From NCBI RefSeq assembly GCF_014202495.1, contig NZ_JACHHA010000005.1:156979-220978 (forward strand): 64,000 nucleotides of DNA, given 5' to 3'. The notes under the pieces were generated by a model. It saw nothing but the letters and a program-made list of their open reading frames with translations, searched no databases and was not told the origin of the DNA. The DNA is from Cerasibacillus quisquiliarum. Its GTDB lineage: Bacteria > Bacillota > Bacilli > Bacillales > Amphibacillaceae. The translations under genes were made by a program, and so were the position numbers. Position 1 is the stretch's first letter; each line of letters starts with the position of its first letter. Shown one piece after another: positions 37,403-46,039 of this stretch.

Positions 37403-38230
37403 TTATTCTCTATTCAATCGGGGTTCAATTATGGAAACAAGAATCATCGTTATCACAAAGATTATCACTTCACCAATTAATAATATTTTTCCACCTAATT
37501 GTTGCTCCATATGAGGTTTATTCGGTAACAATGTTTCATAAAATGAAGCTGGTAAAGGTTCTTCATCTGGTGGGAAACAAGCTTCTAATGCCTCAACGAA
37601 AACTCCTAAATCTGAATATGTTTGATATAAATTATCTGTTGAAAACATTAGAAATAAACTGACGGGAACGAGTGCAATCATGCTAGCTCCTAAGTAAATT
37701 ATTTTTTGTTTTTGATTTAAGCGAATCCGTGTAACAACTGGAATCCAAAATAAAATAGCCAAAAAGAATAAGCCAAACATATAAAAATAGTTTACATAAA
37801 TATCCATTCTACCTGCATCAAAAACTGAAGGTAAATGGAACAGACTAATTGCTAATAAAAATATAATGAATACGAAATACGGATTTGTTAAGATTTGGGC
37901 AATTTTTTTAGCAATAGGAAATTTCATGACACGGTGGATAATTTCGGTTTTAAATCCAATAATTAATAAAGGCGGTGCTACTAAAAAGAATAGTAAAAGC
38001 TGAATAATATGGGTACTAAATTGAATTCGAGCAACGATATTTAATGGACTGCCAATTGCAATATATGCTACCGCTACACCAACAATAAATACGACCGATT
38101 TCCACCATGTATGGTTCTTTCCATTCGGTAAAATAAATAAATATAAAATAATTGTAAAAAATGCAAGTAGTAAAATACCACCATTCCAAACAGATGAGAC
38201 ATGTAGTTCATCTAATAATAATTTAATCAA
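37403..38230 (-). CDS. ctaG: Cytochrome c oxidase assembly factor CtaG (caa3-type)
   Basis: A 275-residue integral membrane protein with about seven helices of the caa3_CtaG family, needed for assembly of caa3-type cytochrome c oxidase and its copper centre in Bacillus. Typical elements are the SPLNIVARIQFSTHIIQLLL segment with His, APPLLIIGF, and further His residues near helix ends. In B. subtilis ctaG closes the ctaCDEFG operon; here it stands alone. The start is ATG 38230, whose upstream ribosome binding site GGTAAGGGGGAAAC is good. Confidence 0.88.
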   Translation of the reverse strand: MIKLLLDELHVSSVWNGGILLLAFFTIILYLFILPNGKNHTWWKSVVFIVGVAVAYIAIGSPLNIVARIQFSTHIIQLLLFFLVAPPLLIIGFKTEIIHRVMKFPIAKKIAQILTNPYFVFIIFLLAISLFHLPSVFDAGRMDIYVNYFYMFGLFFLAILFWIPVVTRIRLNQKQKIIYLGASMIALVPVSLFLMFSTDNLYQTYSDLGVFVEALEACFPPDEEPLPASFYETLLPNKPHMEQQLGGKILLIGEVIIFVITMILVSIIEPRLNRE

Positions 38231-38615
38231 TCGAGTTTCCCCCTTACCTATCCAAACACATACTTGTAATCTTAGTGTAGCTTAAAATATGTAAGAGAAA
38301 GGGGATTAAATATAACAAAATCATGAAACTTATAAAAAAAATGAGCTTCTGTCACAAATTGGACTTGAATATGACTATCAGCTACCCTAATGAAAATATT
38401 AAAACGCTAAAAACCATCATGTGAATATACCCAAAAAGAGGGTTACTAACAGATAATAAGTCATCAAGTTAGATTAAAAAATATCTACAAAACAAAATAA
38501 TCCACAACTAAAACTGAACCATGTCATGTCCATTAATCTCTTTTCTTTATACAATTATTATATTATACTAGATACAACAAAAAAGACAGATAATTAAGTA
38601 TATTAAGTTATAAAT
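38231..38615. other. Spacer between ctaG and the pentapeptide protein gene
   Basis: About 385 AT-rich bases in a divergent arrangement. A TATACT-like -10 box lies near 38565, but no clear -35 and no conserved RNA element were seen. Confidence 0.4.
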
Positions 38616-39314
38616 ATGAAAGTAGGCGTAAATGTGCAAAAACCAAGACTTCCACACGATTTACCTATACAAACATTTAAACGAATAGATGATCCATATT
38701 ATTCTTTATGTATGTTCAAAAGTGAAAGCATTTGCGATGAAACGATTCAACCAATTTATTTTCATCAAGTCGTCTTTAAACATGTTTCTTTCAATAATGT
38801 AGTGTTTTCTAATATTGATCTCATGGATGTCATTTTTGACCACTGTGATTTATCAAATGTGGATTTTAGTGGCGGTATCATTCACCGTGTCCATTTTAAA
38901 AACTGCAAAATGCTTGGGATGAATTTATCTGAAACAACATTTCATCATGTTAGAGTAGAATCATGTCAAGCTAATCTCAGTGCCTTTGGATTTTCTCGTT
39001 TAAAACATGTTGTATTTGACGAATGTTTCTTAGAACAAAGTGACTTCTATGAATGTACGTTTAATAAAGTAGAATATCACCAATGTCAATTAAACGAAGC
39101 AAACTTTGCAAATACGTCATTAAATGGCGTTGATTTAAGCACGAATTCTTTTGAGAGGTTAACAGTGAGTTTACCGGAATTAAGCGGATGTACCGTTTCA
39201 TCAGAACAAGCAATTGGTTTTGCAAAATTGATTGGTTTAAAGATAAAGGAGGATGCATCATACATGAATAAAGAAAGTGGTCGAGACATAACTAGCATCC
39301 AACAATTAGATTGA
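38616..39314 (+). CDS. Pentapeptide repeat protein (Gram-positive Qnr-like)
   Basis: A protein of about 232 residues made of A(D/N)LXX pentapeptide repeats (for example DLMDV IFDHC DLSNV DFSGG), which fold as a right-handed quadrilateral beta-helix. Gram-positive relatives of Qnr mimic DNA and protect gyrase from quinolones; the C-terminal segment SGCTVSSEQAIGFAKLIGLKI fits the dimerising end of that group. A drug-resistance role is a possibility only. The start is uncertain: ATG 38616 has a poor ribosome binding site, and GTG 38634, preceded by AAAGTAGG, is an alternative. Confidence 0.8.
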   Translation: MKVGVNVQKPRLPHDLPIQTFKRIDDPYYSLCMFKSESICDETIQPIYFHQVVFKHVSFNNVVFSNIDLMDVIFDHCDLSNVDFSGGIIHRVHFKNCKMLGMNLSETTFHHVRVESCQANLSAFGFSRLKHVVFDECFLEQSDFYECTFNKVEYHQCQLNEANFANTSLNGVDLSTNSFERLTVSLPELSGCTVSSEQAIGFAKLIGLKIKEDASYMNKESGRDITSIQQLD

Positions 39315-39421
39315 TATAAACGCTTGTAAACTGAATCGATAGACTATACTTAAGAGGATTTCTTGTCGTACGATTTATATGTATTTGATATTCATAAAAA
39401 GATCATCATCCGCTTGAACTT

Positions 39422-39451
39422 TTGACATATACATTATAATTCGATTATACT
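39422..39451 (+). promoter_or_regulatory. Promoter of queT
   Basis: TTGACA (39422-39427) and TATACT (39446-39451) with an 18-base spacer, 20 bases ahead of the preQ1 riboswitch. Confidence 0.75.
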
Positions 39452-39470
39452 TATTTATTGTGAATAATCA

Positions 39471-39511
39471 CCGTGGTTCGAAACCATCCCACGTAAAAAA
39501 ACTAAGGGAGA
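39471..39511 (+). ncRNA. preQ1-I riboswitch
   Basis: CGTGG (39472-39476) pairs with CCACG (39489-39493) around a 12-base loop containing TTC...CATC, followed by the A-rich tail TAAAAAAACTAAGG typical of preQ1 class I. The last bases are the ribosome binding site of queT (AAGGGAG), so ligand binding should hide it and block translation. Confidence 0.88.
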
Positions 39512-39520
39512 GAATAGAAT

Positions 39521-40009
39521 ATGAAATCAAAAACACTTGTAACAAATGCACTTGTGGCCGCACTTTACTTCGCTGTAACGGCACTTGTAGCGCCATTTGG
39601 ATTCCTAAATATCCAACTTCGGCTGTCCGAATTATTTAATCATCTCATTGTTTTTAACAAGAAGTATTTCTTCGGAATTATACTCGGTGTCTTTATTGCT
39701 AATTTAATTTTGTCACCGACAAAGGCAGATCTTGTATTCGGTGTCCTCCACACAGCGCTTTCTTTAGGAATGACAATGTTATTTGCTCAATTTGTTAAAA
39801 ACAAAGTAAAACTTATGTTCATTAATACCATCGTTTTCTCATTTAATATGTTTATCATTGCATACATGTTAAAAGTATTTGTAGGATTGAAAGATGGTTT
39901 TCTCATTCTATGGTCTACATTAGCACTAAGTGAATTTGTGACGATGGGATTAGCCATATTTATCGTTTACTATATTAATAAACGACTCAAACTAGAACAA
40001 TTTGTATAA
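39521..40009 (+). CDS. queT: Queuosine precursor transporter QueT
   Basis: A 162-residue membrane protein with about five helices of the QueT family, the substrate-binding (S) component of an ECF-type importer for preQ1 or a related queuosine precursor. The N-terminal NALVAALYFAVTALVAP and the NIQLRLSELFNHL segment are characteristic. A preQ1 riboswitch in the leader supports the substrate. It needs the shared ECF energising module, whose genes are not in this window. Single gene with a terminator right after. Confidence 0.92.
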   Translation: MKSKTLVTNALVAALYFAVTALVAPFGFLNIQLRLSELFNHLIVFNKKYFFGIILGVFIANLILSPTKADLVFGVLHTALSLGMTMLFAQFVKNKVKLMFINTIVFSFNMFIIAYMLKVFVGLKDGFLILWSTLALSEFVTMGLAIFIVYYINKRLKLEQFV

Positions 40010-40012
40010 ACA

Positions 40013-40056
40013 AAGCATCCAATAAGTCCAGAACAGACTTATGGATGCTTTTTTAT
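40013..40056 (+). terminator. Terminator of queT
   Basis: AAGCATCC and GGATGCTT with an inner TAAGTC/GACTTA stem, followed by TTTTTT. Confidence 0.9.
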
Positions 40057-40098
40057 ATGAAGCACTTACTTTATTTTCTTATCATTTATGTCATAAAA

Positions 40099-40133
40099 AA
40101 CAGAATTCACTTAACGTCCAAGTGAATTCTGTT
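40099..40133. terminator. Second hairpin downstream of queT
   Basis: AACAGAATTCACTT pairs perfectly with AAGTGAATTCTGTT (14 bp, 7-base loop), flanked by A and T stretches. It may act as a backup terminator or end a minus-strand transcript. Confidence 0.6.
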
Positions 40134-40170
40134 ATATTAATTAAACAAGCCACATTTGCCGTATAAACGA

Positions 40171-40277
40171 GTAAAAAAAGTTTTAAACCACCACTTCGAC
40201 CAAGTGGGTGTTCGCAGAAGCTTTCCTGCCTTCCGCTCAATCACGGCACGGCATTAGAGCTTCGATTTAAAACTCCC
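40171..40277 (-). ncRNA. Candidate structured RNA with intrinsic terminator
   Basis: An unusually GC-rich island in an AT-rich spacer. On the minus strand it folds into a closed multi-branch structure: an outer stem AGTTTTAAA/TTTAAAACT (40274-40266 with 40187-40179), a GAAGCT/AGCTTC helix enclosing TGCC/GGCA and CCG/CGG, and a separate CCACTT/AAGTGG hairpin. A run of seven T follows the outer stem on this strand. No ORF or known RNA family could be assigned. It lies about 455 bases past the TauE gene. Confidence 0.45.
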
Positions 40278-40732
40278 TATACTAACAATAGAGGTTAAAA
40301 CTTATTTATATACGTACAATGTAGCTAACTGTATTGTACGGCATTTAAATTACAAAATCAATATTTTTTAAGTGCTAAAAATAACCATTCATCTAACAAC
40401 GCATATTTTTAAACTAACTGACTCAAGCGAACTTATTCATCATGATTTTTATTTCGAGCTTTCTATTTGTTAATCATTTATTTAGATAAGACACTTCTCT
40501 TTCGGTCAAATTACTTACTAAATATCACGTCTTAATTTTAGAAATCTCTCTTGTCAATATGCTCATGATTCTCTTAAAGTAAAGCAGTGACCATTTTTTA
40601 TCAACTTTTTACTTAATAATTTGTTCGTTTGGAAATATATTTAAAACGGACAAGGATTTTCAGAGTGATTTGGGCTAATATAAAATTGGCGATGAAAATG
40701 AAGCCTTTATAGTTAATGACAAAATAGATCAT
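40278..40732. other. Spacer downstream of the TauE-like gene
   Basis: About 450 bases, AT-rich, without an ORF with a ribosome binding site. It would contain the promoter of the candidate RNA if that is an independent transcript; no consensus boxes stood out. Confidence 0.35.
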
Positions 40733-41515
40733 TTAAATGATTTCGACCCAAATTTTTATCGCAGTTGCTAAAATTAATAGAGCAAGTATCGATTGTAAAA
40801 TCTTTGTATTCATTTTTTGTCCTGCTTTTGCTCCTAAAGGCGCAGCTATGAGGCTTGCTACAATCATAATAAGAGCTGGAACATAAAGTATTTGTCCTGT
40901 TAATACTTTTCCAGTTGTCGATCCAATTGATGAAATAAATGTGATAGCCAAAGACGATGCAATAGTCATACGAGTTGGAATCTTTAGAACAACTAACATA
41001 ATAGGAACAAGAATAAATGCACCTGCTGCACCGACAATACCAGCTCCAACACCAACAATAAAAGCGAATAAAGCGGCTAACCATTTATTAAAAGTAACCT
41101 CATCTAACGGAATATGATCAATTCCTTTTTTAGGTACAAACATCATGATAGCTGCAATTGTAGCTAACACACCGTAAACGAAGTTAATAACTGTTTCTGT
41201 TAGAAATTGAGAGCCATAACCACCAATAAAGCTACCTATTAAAATACTAATTCCCATATAGAATATGAGTGATTTATTTAAATAACCACCTTTTCTATAA
41301 GCCCAAACACCACCGATCGTAGCAAAAAATACTTGAATCGCACTAATACCTGAAACTTCATGTGCTGAAAGTGTCTGAAGTCCTAATAGAGCAGGAACAT
41401 ATAAGAGAAGGGGATATTTAATAATTGATCCTCCTATGCCTACCATACCTGAAATAAACGAACCAATGAAACCAATTAAAAAAATAACAACAACAAATAG
41501 TAAACTATACTCCAT
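40733..41515 (-). CDS. TauE/SafE-family sulfite/sulfonate exporter
   Basis: A 260-residue membrane protein with about eight helices of the TauE/SafE family. Both internal-repeat glycine motifs are visible, [14 protein letters not shown] near residue 26 and [13 protein letters not shown] near residue 138. It lies directly after the persulfide dioxygenase-rhodanese gene, so export of sulfite made by persulfide oxidation is the likely job, as for the yrkJ and cst-type operons. The start is ATG 41515, with TAGGGGATGACAGG before it. Confidence 0.88.
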   Translation of the reverse strand: MEYSLLFVVVIFLIGFIGSFISGMVGIGGSIIKYPLLLYVPALLGLQTLSAHEVSGISAIQVFFATIGGVWAYRKGGYLNKSLIFYMGISILIGSFIGGYGSQFLTETVINFVYGVLATIAAIMMFVPKKGIDHIPLDEVTFNKWLAALFAFIVGVGAGIVGAAGAFILVPIMLVVLKIPTRMTIASSLAITFISSIGSTTGKVLTGQILYVPALIMIVASLIAAPLGAKAGQKMNTKILQSILALLILATAIKIWVEII

Positions 41516-41581
41516 CCTGTCATCCCCTAAAATAGAGAGGGACCTCCCAATTGGAAGTCCCCTTTAATTTTAATACATCCA

Positions 41582-42712
41582 TTAACCTTCAACAGCACAA
41601 CGGTTGGGACCAGATTCCATTTCGCGTTGTTTTTCTAATTCGGGATATATTTTTCCCATATTTGTTTGACGAATATCTTGATATGCATTTGGTTGTGGTG
41701 GGAGATTTTCTGTTACTAATTTGCGAAATGCTTCTTCATCTTCAACATTAAGACCTGAATTAGTTACAAATAGGTCTCCTAAACGAGCATAGACTGAACC
41801 ATCTTGATTTAATTCTTCAATAAAGGAAAAATGTGCTGGTAAAACAACGAGATCATCTGACAACTCTTTATAACGGGTATAAAGTGTATGACGTAAATCA
41901 TTAACCCAATCCGTAGCCTTACCAGCTAAATCTGGTCGTCCTATTGATTTAACGAATAAAATATCACCTGTTAATAAATACTGATCGTCAATAATTAATG
42001 AGGTACTTCCAATTGTATGCCCTGGTGAGTAAATTGGTTGAACTTTTACGGTTGTATTTCCAACATAAATATCCTTTCCTTCTTCTAACGCCTCGTATTC
42101 ATAAGTCACTTCAGTCGCATCCTTCGGTGGGAGATAGTAAGTTCCACCAGTTTGCTCTGCTAACTTTCGACCACCTGAAATGTGATCAGCATGTAGATGT
42201 GTATCAATAAGGTGTTTAATCGTTACATGTTTGTCGTTTGCAAAAGCTATAAATGTCTCAGTCATACGTACTGGATCAACAATTGCTGCTTCACCACTTG
42301 ATTCAATAAAATAAGATAGACATCCTTTACCTAAGCGAACAAATTGATAAAGTGTTCCACCGTCTTTTAAATCACCAATTTTGACTGGCTCTAAATGTTC
42401 ACTCCATGCCTTCATACCACCTTCTAAATTATATACATTTGTATACCCAGATTCTTCCAACTTTGCTGTAATTTCCGAAGATGTTCCCCCCTTGGCACAA
42501 ACAACAACAACCTCTTCATCTTTCTCAAGACGACCATCTAGCTTTTCCAAATTTTCTACTAAACTGTAATACGGTTCATTAATATGTCTAACAGTTACTC
42601 CTTCAATTTTCCAATTATTAAAGTTTTCCTGAGAACGAATATCAAGAACAAGCAAATCCTCATTGTTAATAATCTTTTTTGCTAATTGACTAGCCGTAAT
42701 AATCGTTGACAT
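41582..42712 (-). CDS. Rhodanese-MBL persulfide dioxygenase fusion
   Basis: A 376-residue cytoplasmic fusion: an N-terminal rhodanese domain (about 1-110, catalytic Cys in [11 protein letters not shown]) followed by an ETHE1-like metallo-beta-lactamase domain with the iron-binding [10 protein letters not shown] and the downstream SPGHTIGS and LTGDILF motifs. It is expected to transfer persulfide sulfur and oxidise glutathione-, bacillithiol- or CoA-persulfide to sulfite. The domain order is rhodanese first, the reverse of S. aureus CstB. A separate rhodanese gene lies 21 bases upstream and the TauE gene downstream. Confidence 0.9.
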   Translation of the reverse strand: MSTIITASQLAKKIINNEDLLVLDIRSQENFNNWKIEGVTVRHINEPYYSLVENLEKLDGRLEKDEEVVVVCAKGGTSSEITAKLEESGYTNVYNLEGGMKAWSEHLEPVKIGDLKDGGTLYQFVRLGKGCLSYFIESSGEAAIVDPVRMTETFIAFANDKHVTIKHLIDTHLHADHISGGRKLAEQTGGTYYLPPKDATEVTYEYEALEEGKDIYVGNTTVKVQPIYSPGHTIGSTSLIIDDQYLLTGDILFVKSIGRPDLAGKATDWVNDLRHTLYTRYKELSDDLVVLPAHFSFIEELNQDGSVYARLGDLFVTNSGLNVEDEEAFRKLVTENLPPQPNAYQDIRQTNMGKIYPELEKQREMESGPNRCAVEG

Positions 42713-42733
42713 TCATCTTTCCCCACTTTCATC

Positions 42734-43057
42734 TTATTTTTCGACCCCATTTTCTATTGGTCCGTCCCAAGCAATCATACCTGGCACAATATTGAATACA
42801 TGTTTGAAACCATAATGCATAAGCAGATGAGCTGCATAATCACTACGGTTTCCAGTTCGACAAATAATATAAATTTCCTTATCTTTCGGTAATTTAGATA
42901 GACTGGATTCTAATTGACCTAAAGGAATATGAACTGATTTAGGGACATGAGCATATGCATATTCATGGTCCTCTCGAACATCTAAAACAAATAAATCAGG
43001 TTGCTTTTTATATTTTTGCTTAAATGTCTCTATTGAAATAATATAATCTTGTGTCAT
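42734..43057 (-). CDS. Single-domain rhodanese sulfurtransferase
   Basis: A 107-residue rhodanese. The catalytic Cys lies in the loop IICRTGNRSDYAAH, and the DVREDHEYAYAHVPKSVHIPLGQ segment is typical. It probably delivers sulfane sulfur to the downstream dioxygenase. First gene of a three-gene operon (rhodanese, rhodanese-MBL, TauE). AGAGAAGAGATGTC precedes the ATG. No CstR/CsoR-type repressor gene is adjacent. Confidence 0.9.
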   Translation of the reverse strand: MTQDYIISIETFKQKYKKQPDLFVLDVREDHEYAYAHVPKSVHIPLGQLESSLSKLPKDKEIYIICRTGNRSDYAAHLLMHYGFKHVFNIVPGMIAWDGPIENGVEK

Positions 43058-43081
43058 GACATCTCTTCTCTCTACATAATA

Positions 43082-43150
43082 TTAATTTAAATGTACACAT
43101 TAATATGCGCGCGCATAATTTTAAATTAAATACATATAGGGGTATATTTT
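43082..43150 (-). promoter_or_regulatory. Palindrome-rich control region of the persulfide operon
   Basis: Within 70 bases upstream of the rhodanese gene lie a perfect 14-bp palindrome TATGCGCGCGCATA (43104-43117) flanked by TTAATTTAAA/TTTAAATTAA arms, and ATACATATAGGGGTAT at about 43131-43146. The latter has the GGGGTAT half and ATAC of CsoR/CstR-type operators, though it is imperfect. Confidence 0.5.
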
Positions 43151-43220
43151 AGGGCGTAGAAAAGTTACCACTATTAGTAACTTGTTTACGATATTAAAGC
43201 AGTTTGGTTTATTTGTCAAC

Positions 43221-43267
43221 AAAAAAACACCCCAAAAGTTAAATTTTTCACTTTAACTTTTGGGGTG
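43221..43267 (-). terminator. Terminator of the HxlR gene
   Basis: CACCCCAAAAGTTAAA pairs perfectly with TTTAACTTTTGGGGTG (16 bp), and on the minus strand TTTTTTTG follows. Confidence 0.93.
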
Positions 43268-43289
43268 CAGTACCGATCGTTTTTTTTAT

Positions 43290-43637
43290 TTATCCTTCTG
43301 CAATATCAATATTATGTTCTACCATGTATTTTTTATGGGTTGTTCCCCACTCTTGCATCGATTGCAAGAGTGGAATAATTTCCTTACCATATTCTGTTAG
43401 AGAATATTCAACCTTTGGAGGAACTTGTGGATAAACTTTTCGATTAACAATTTGATGATGTTCTAATTCACGCAATTGTGATGTGAGCATTTTTTGTGTG
43501 ATCTTAGGAATCGCTCTTTTCAATTCATTAAAACGCAACGTTCCCTTCTCCATGAGATGAAATAAAATAATTGGTTTCCACTTACCAACCAATGCTTCAA
43601 TTGCAACCTCAACACCATGACAAGTCTTATCTTGCAT
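43290..43637 (-). CDS. HxlR/DUF24-family regulator with Cys6
   Basis: A 115-residue winged-helix regulator of the HxlR/DUF24 type (LVGKWKPIILFHLMEKGTLRFNELKRAIP). The start at 43637 (MQDKTC), after GAGAGGTGG, puts a cysteine at position 6, the conserved sensing residue of YodB and CatR, which detect quinones, diamide and related electrophiles. Other features are QKMLTSQLRELE in the recognition region. Divergent from the DoxX gene, which it probably controls through inverted repeats between them. The longer start at 43658 has no separate ribosome binding site. Confidence 0.88.
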   Translation of the reverse strand: MQDKTCHGVEVAIEALVGKWKPIILFHLMEKGTLRFNELKRAIPKITQKMLTSQLRELEHHQIVNRKVYPQVPPKVEYSLTEYGKEIIPLLQSMQEWGTTHKKYMVEHNIDIAEG

Positions 43638-43657
43638 CAATACCACCTCTCGTCCCA

Positions 43658-43679
43658 ATAGTATCCTTTATGATACTAT
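43658..43679. promoter_or_regulatory. Inverted-repeat operator candidate 1 (HxlR/DoxX)
   Basis: ATAGTATC and GATACTAT are perfect reverse complements with a 6-base spacer, immediately upstream of the HxlR start. Confidence 0.6.
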
Positions 43680-43710
43680 AACACTTTTAAGTGCCTACTT
43701 ACAAAAATAT

Positions 43711-43730
43711 ACTATTTATTGCATAATAGT
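43711..43730. promoter_or_regulatory. Inverted-repeat operator candidate 2 (HxlR/DoxX)
   Basis: ACTATT and AATAGT flank 8 bases and share the TACTAT core with candidate 1; the site lies 40 bases ahead of the DoxX ATG. Confidence 0.5.
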
Positions 43731-43770
43731 TATGAGGTAATTACAACTAAAATAAAGGAGCGATTTATTT

Positions 43771-44109
43771 ATGCACATTGTTGCAATTATACTACAAATC
43801 ATACTAGGGTTAGGATTTATTATGTTTGGAGTCATGAAATTTACCTCAAAAGAAATGGTAGAAGGTTTTAACCATTTTGGCTTACCACAATGGTTAAGAG
43901 TCGTGACTGGTTTATTAGAATTACTTGGTGCAGCTGCATTGTTAATCGGAATTTGGGTGCCAGCACTTGCAGTAATCGGAGGAGTCGGTTTAGCGATTAT
44001 TATGTTTTTTGCTGCACTCACTCATATCCGAGCGAAAGATCCAATCCAACAAGCATTTATGCCTGCATTATTACTCATTTTATCAGCTGTTGTAGCTATA
44101 CTAAACTAA
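43771..44109 (+). CDS. DoxX-family membrane protein
   Basis: A 112-residue protein with four predicted helices of the DoxX family (LGFIMFGVMKFT at the start, GLLELLGAAALLIG in the second helix). B. subtilis relatives CatD and MhqP are induced by quinones and thiol-reactive compounds and sit under DUF24 or MarR control, which matches the divergent Cys6 regulator here. The exact reaction is unknown. AAAGGAGCGATTTATTT precedes the ATG. Confidence 0.88.
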   Translation: MHIVAIILQIILGLGFIMFGVMKFTSKEMVEGFNHFGLPQWLRVVTGLLELLGAAALLIGIWVPALAVIGGVGLAIIMFFAALTHIRAKDPIQQAFMPALLLILSAVVAILN

Positions 44110-44112
44110 GTA

Positions 44113-44158
44113 ACAAACGGCCTTTACTCCTTATTGAAAAGAGAAAGGCCGTTTGTTC
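44113..44158. terminator. Terminator after the DoxX gene
   Basis: ACAAACGGCCTTT pairs with AAAGGCCGTTTGT across an 18-base loop, four bases after the stop codon, followed by TCTATTTT. Confidence 0.88.
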
Positions 44159-44466
44159 TATTTTGAACACCACTTTTATGATTATCAATGTTTTTTAAAT
44201 TCCTTGACAATGTGTTAAGGTATTGCCTGATGATTTATCAAAGCAAATTAGGCGGCTTCATAATATAGCAGTGATATGAGTCATAAAGGGTTCAATGATA
44301 TATTAGTCAGTGATAAATAGATAAAGTTCACTCACATTGGCCTATTCAAAGTGAAAATTAAGCTTTGAATGGTAATGATTACACCATTAATAAAGAAGAT
44401 CCACCCCCTAGAAAGACGAGATGTTTATATGAATCGTTAATACTCGTCATGTCATACGCATATTTT
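44159..44466. other. Spacer between DoxX and the symporter gene
   Basis: About 300 bases with no ORF or known RNA element. An imperfect palindrome TGGTAATGATTACACCA lies near 44370. No terminator was found for the symporter gene that ends at 44467. Confidence 0.35.
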
Positions 44467-45930
44467 TTATCCATTTTGTCCTATGCCTAAATCTTTTTTC
44501 TCATGGTTACGATTTGGATACAATAAACTAAATATCACACCAAAAATACTAGCAATGAAAAATGTCGTAAATCGAGACGTTATCATTTCATCCAATGGTG
44601 TACTAATCCAAATAACAGTAAATACAAAACCTGAAATAATCGTAGCAATTAATCCCACGCTAGAATAACGTTTCCAGAAAAACGTTAGAAGGATTGCCGG
44701 TGATAATGTTCCACCTACGCCTGCCCAAGCCCAACTGACAACAAGGTACAATAACGAATCAGAGAATAACGCAATAAACATACCTGTTACTCCTGCAAAA
44801 AACACCGTCATTCTTGAAATAAGTAGTAACTGTCGATCAGAAATATTCAACCCTAATGTTTTATGAATAATATCTTCACTTACTGAACTCGTAACGACCA
44901 TTAATTGCGAATTTGCTGTTGTAATAATTGCTGCCATTATGCCAGCCAATAAAAGTCCAGAAATCCACGGTGGCATTAAATCAATAATCATTTGTGGTAA
45001 AACCGTCTCCACATCGGTAAAAGAATCTTGTTTATACATCGCAATAGCCGCTAATCCGATTAAAAATGCTCCTGTATAAGCAAGTAATGTCCAAATAACA
45101 GCTATCCAAATACCTTGTTTAGCTTCTTTTTCATTTTTCATCGCCATAAACCGTGCACTTAATTGTGGTTGACCGCCTAGATAACCAAAAAACCATGAAA
45201 AATGATTGAAAAACAAAACACCAATGGCAAAACCTGTCGCCCCACCTAACCAAGCATCAAATGACGGTCCAGCCATCGTTAGAGAATCAGCAATGGACAA
45301 ATCATTTGACCAAATATAAATGAGAGCAACAATTGGTAGAACACATAACGTTACTAGCATCATAATACTTTGAATCATATCTGTCCAAACGACAGAAATA
45401 AATCCACCAAATAAAGCTGTCGCGATAATAACGAGTGTTGCAATCATAATACCAGCAGTCTCATTTATCCCAAAAGTCGTCAAAAATAATTTACCTGCTC
45501 CTGCTAATTGTGCTCCTACATAAAATACGAAAAAGCTAGCAATCAAAACCGTCGTTAACCAACGAATGATTTTTGCTTTATCACCGAATTTTGTTGCTAA
45601 ATAATCAGGTAATGTAAGAACATGGTATTTTTCTCTTTCTTTCATAAATTTTCTAGATAAAAATACCCATGCAAAAATAATTCCAGAGGCTATCCCAGCT
45701 GCCACCCAGATGCCTGACAAACCAGTTGCAAAAACAAAACCTGTATACCCTAATAATAGCCAAGCTGATTCCCCTGTCGCCCGTTCAGAAAAAGCTAATG
45801 CCCAACCTGGTAGCTTCTTTCCACCTAAAATAAACACATCATGACTCATCTTCGTTCGACTCGTAAAATAACCTACTACAATTATCAATAAGAAATACAA
45901 AATAAACTCCGTCAATACAACATAATCCAT
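44467..45930 (-). CDS. Sodium:solute symporter (PutP-like)
   Basis: A 487-residue membrane protein of the sodium:solute symporter family with about 13 helices. The N-terminal GYFTSRTKMSHDVFILGGKKL and SERATGESAWLLLGYTG segments resemble PutP/OpuE proline symporters but are diverged in the substrate-contact stretch (PutP has SxxASDMSGWLL), so proline is only one possibility. A cre site upstream implies repression by CcpA on good carbon sources, as expected for uptake of a catabolic substrate. G-rich ribosome binding site before ATG 45930. Confidence 0.85.
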   Translation of the reverse strand: MDYVVLTEFILYFLLIIVVGYFTSRTKMSHDVFILGGKKLPGWALAFSERATGESAWLLLGYTGFVFATGLSGIWVAAGIASGIIFAWVFLSRKFMKEREKYHVLTLPDYLATKFGDKAKIIRWLTTVLIASFFVFYVGAQLAGAGKLFLTTFGINETAGIMIATLVIIATALFGGFISVVWTDMIQSIMMLVTLCVLPIVALIYIWSNDLSIADSLTMAGPSFDAWLGGATGFAIGVLFFNHFSWFFGYLGGQPQLSARFMAMKNEKEAKQGIWIAVIWTLLAYTGAFLIGLAAIAMYKQDSFTDVETVLPQMIIDLMPPWISGLLLAGIMAAIITTANSQLMVVTSSVSEDIIHKTLGLNISDRQLLLISRMTVFFAGVTGMFIALFSDSLLYLVVSWAWAGVGGTLSPAILLTFFWKRYSSVGLIATIISGFVFTVIWISTPLDEMITSRFTTFFIASIFGVIFSLLYPNRNHEKKDLGIGQNG

Positions 45931-45947
45931 TTATCTCCCCCCCTTTA

Positions 45948-45961
45948 TGTAATCGCTTACA
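45948..45961 (-). promoter_or_regulatory. cre site (CcpA) upstream of the symporter gene
   Basis: TGTAATCGCTTACA is symmetrical and fits TGWAANCGNTNWCA, the catabolite response element consensus. It lies 18 bases before the symporter start, where bound CcpA would block transcription. Confidence 0.75.
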
Positions 45962-45971
45962 TTATATGATA

Positions 45972-46017
45972 TCAAAAACACCTATTATTCATATGTTTGA
46001 ATAAAAGGTGTTTTATA
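45972..46017 (-). terminator. Terminator of the nucleoside hydrolase gene
   Basis: On the minus strand AAAACACCT and AGGTGTTTT pair, with an inner TTATTCA/TGAATAA stem, followed by T residues. Confidence 0.8.
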
Positions 46018-46039
46018 CTTAATACCGAAAATAGTAAAA

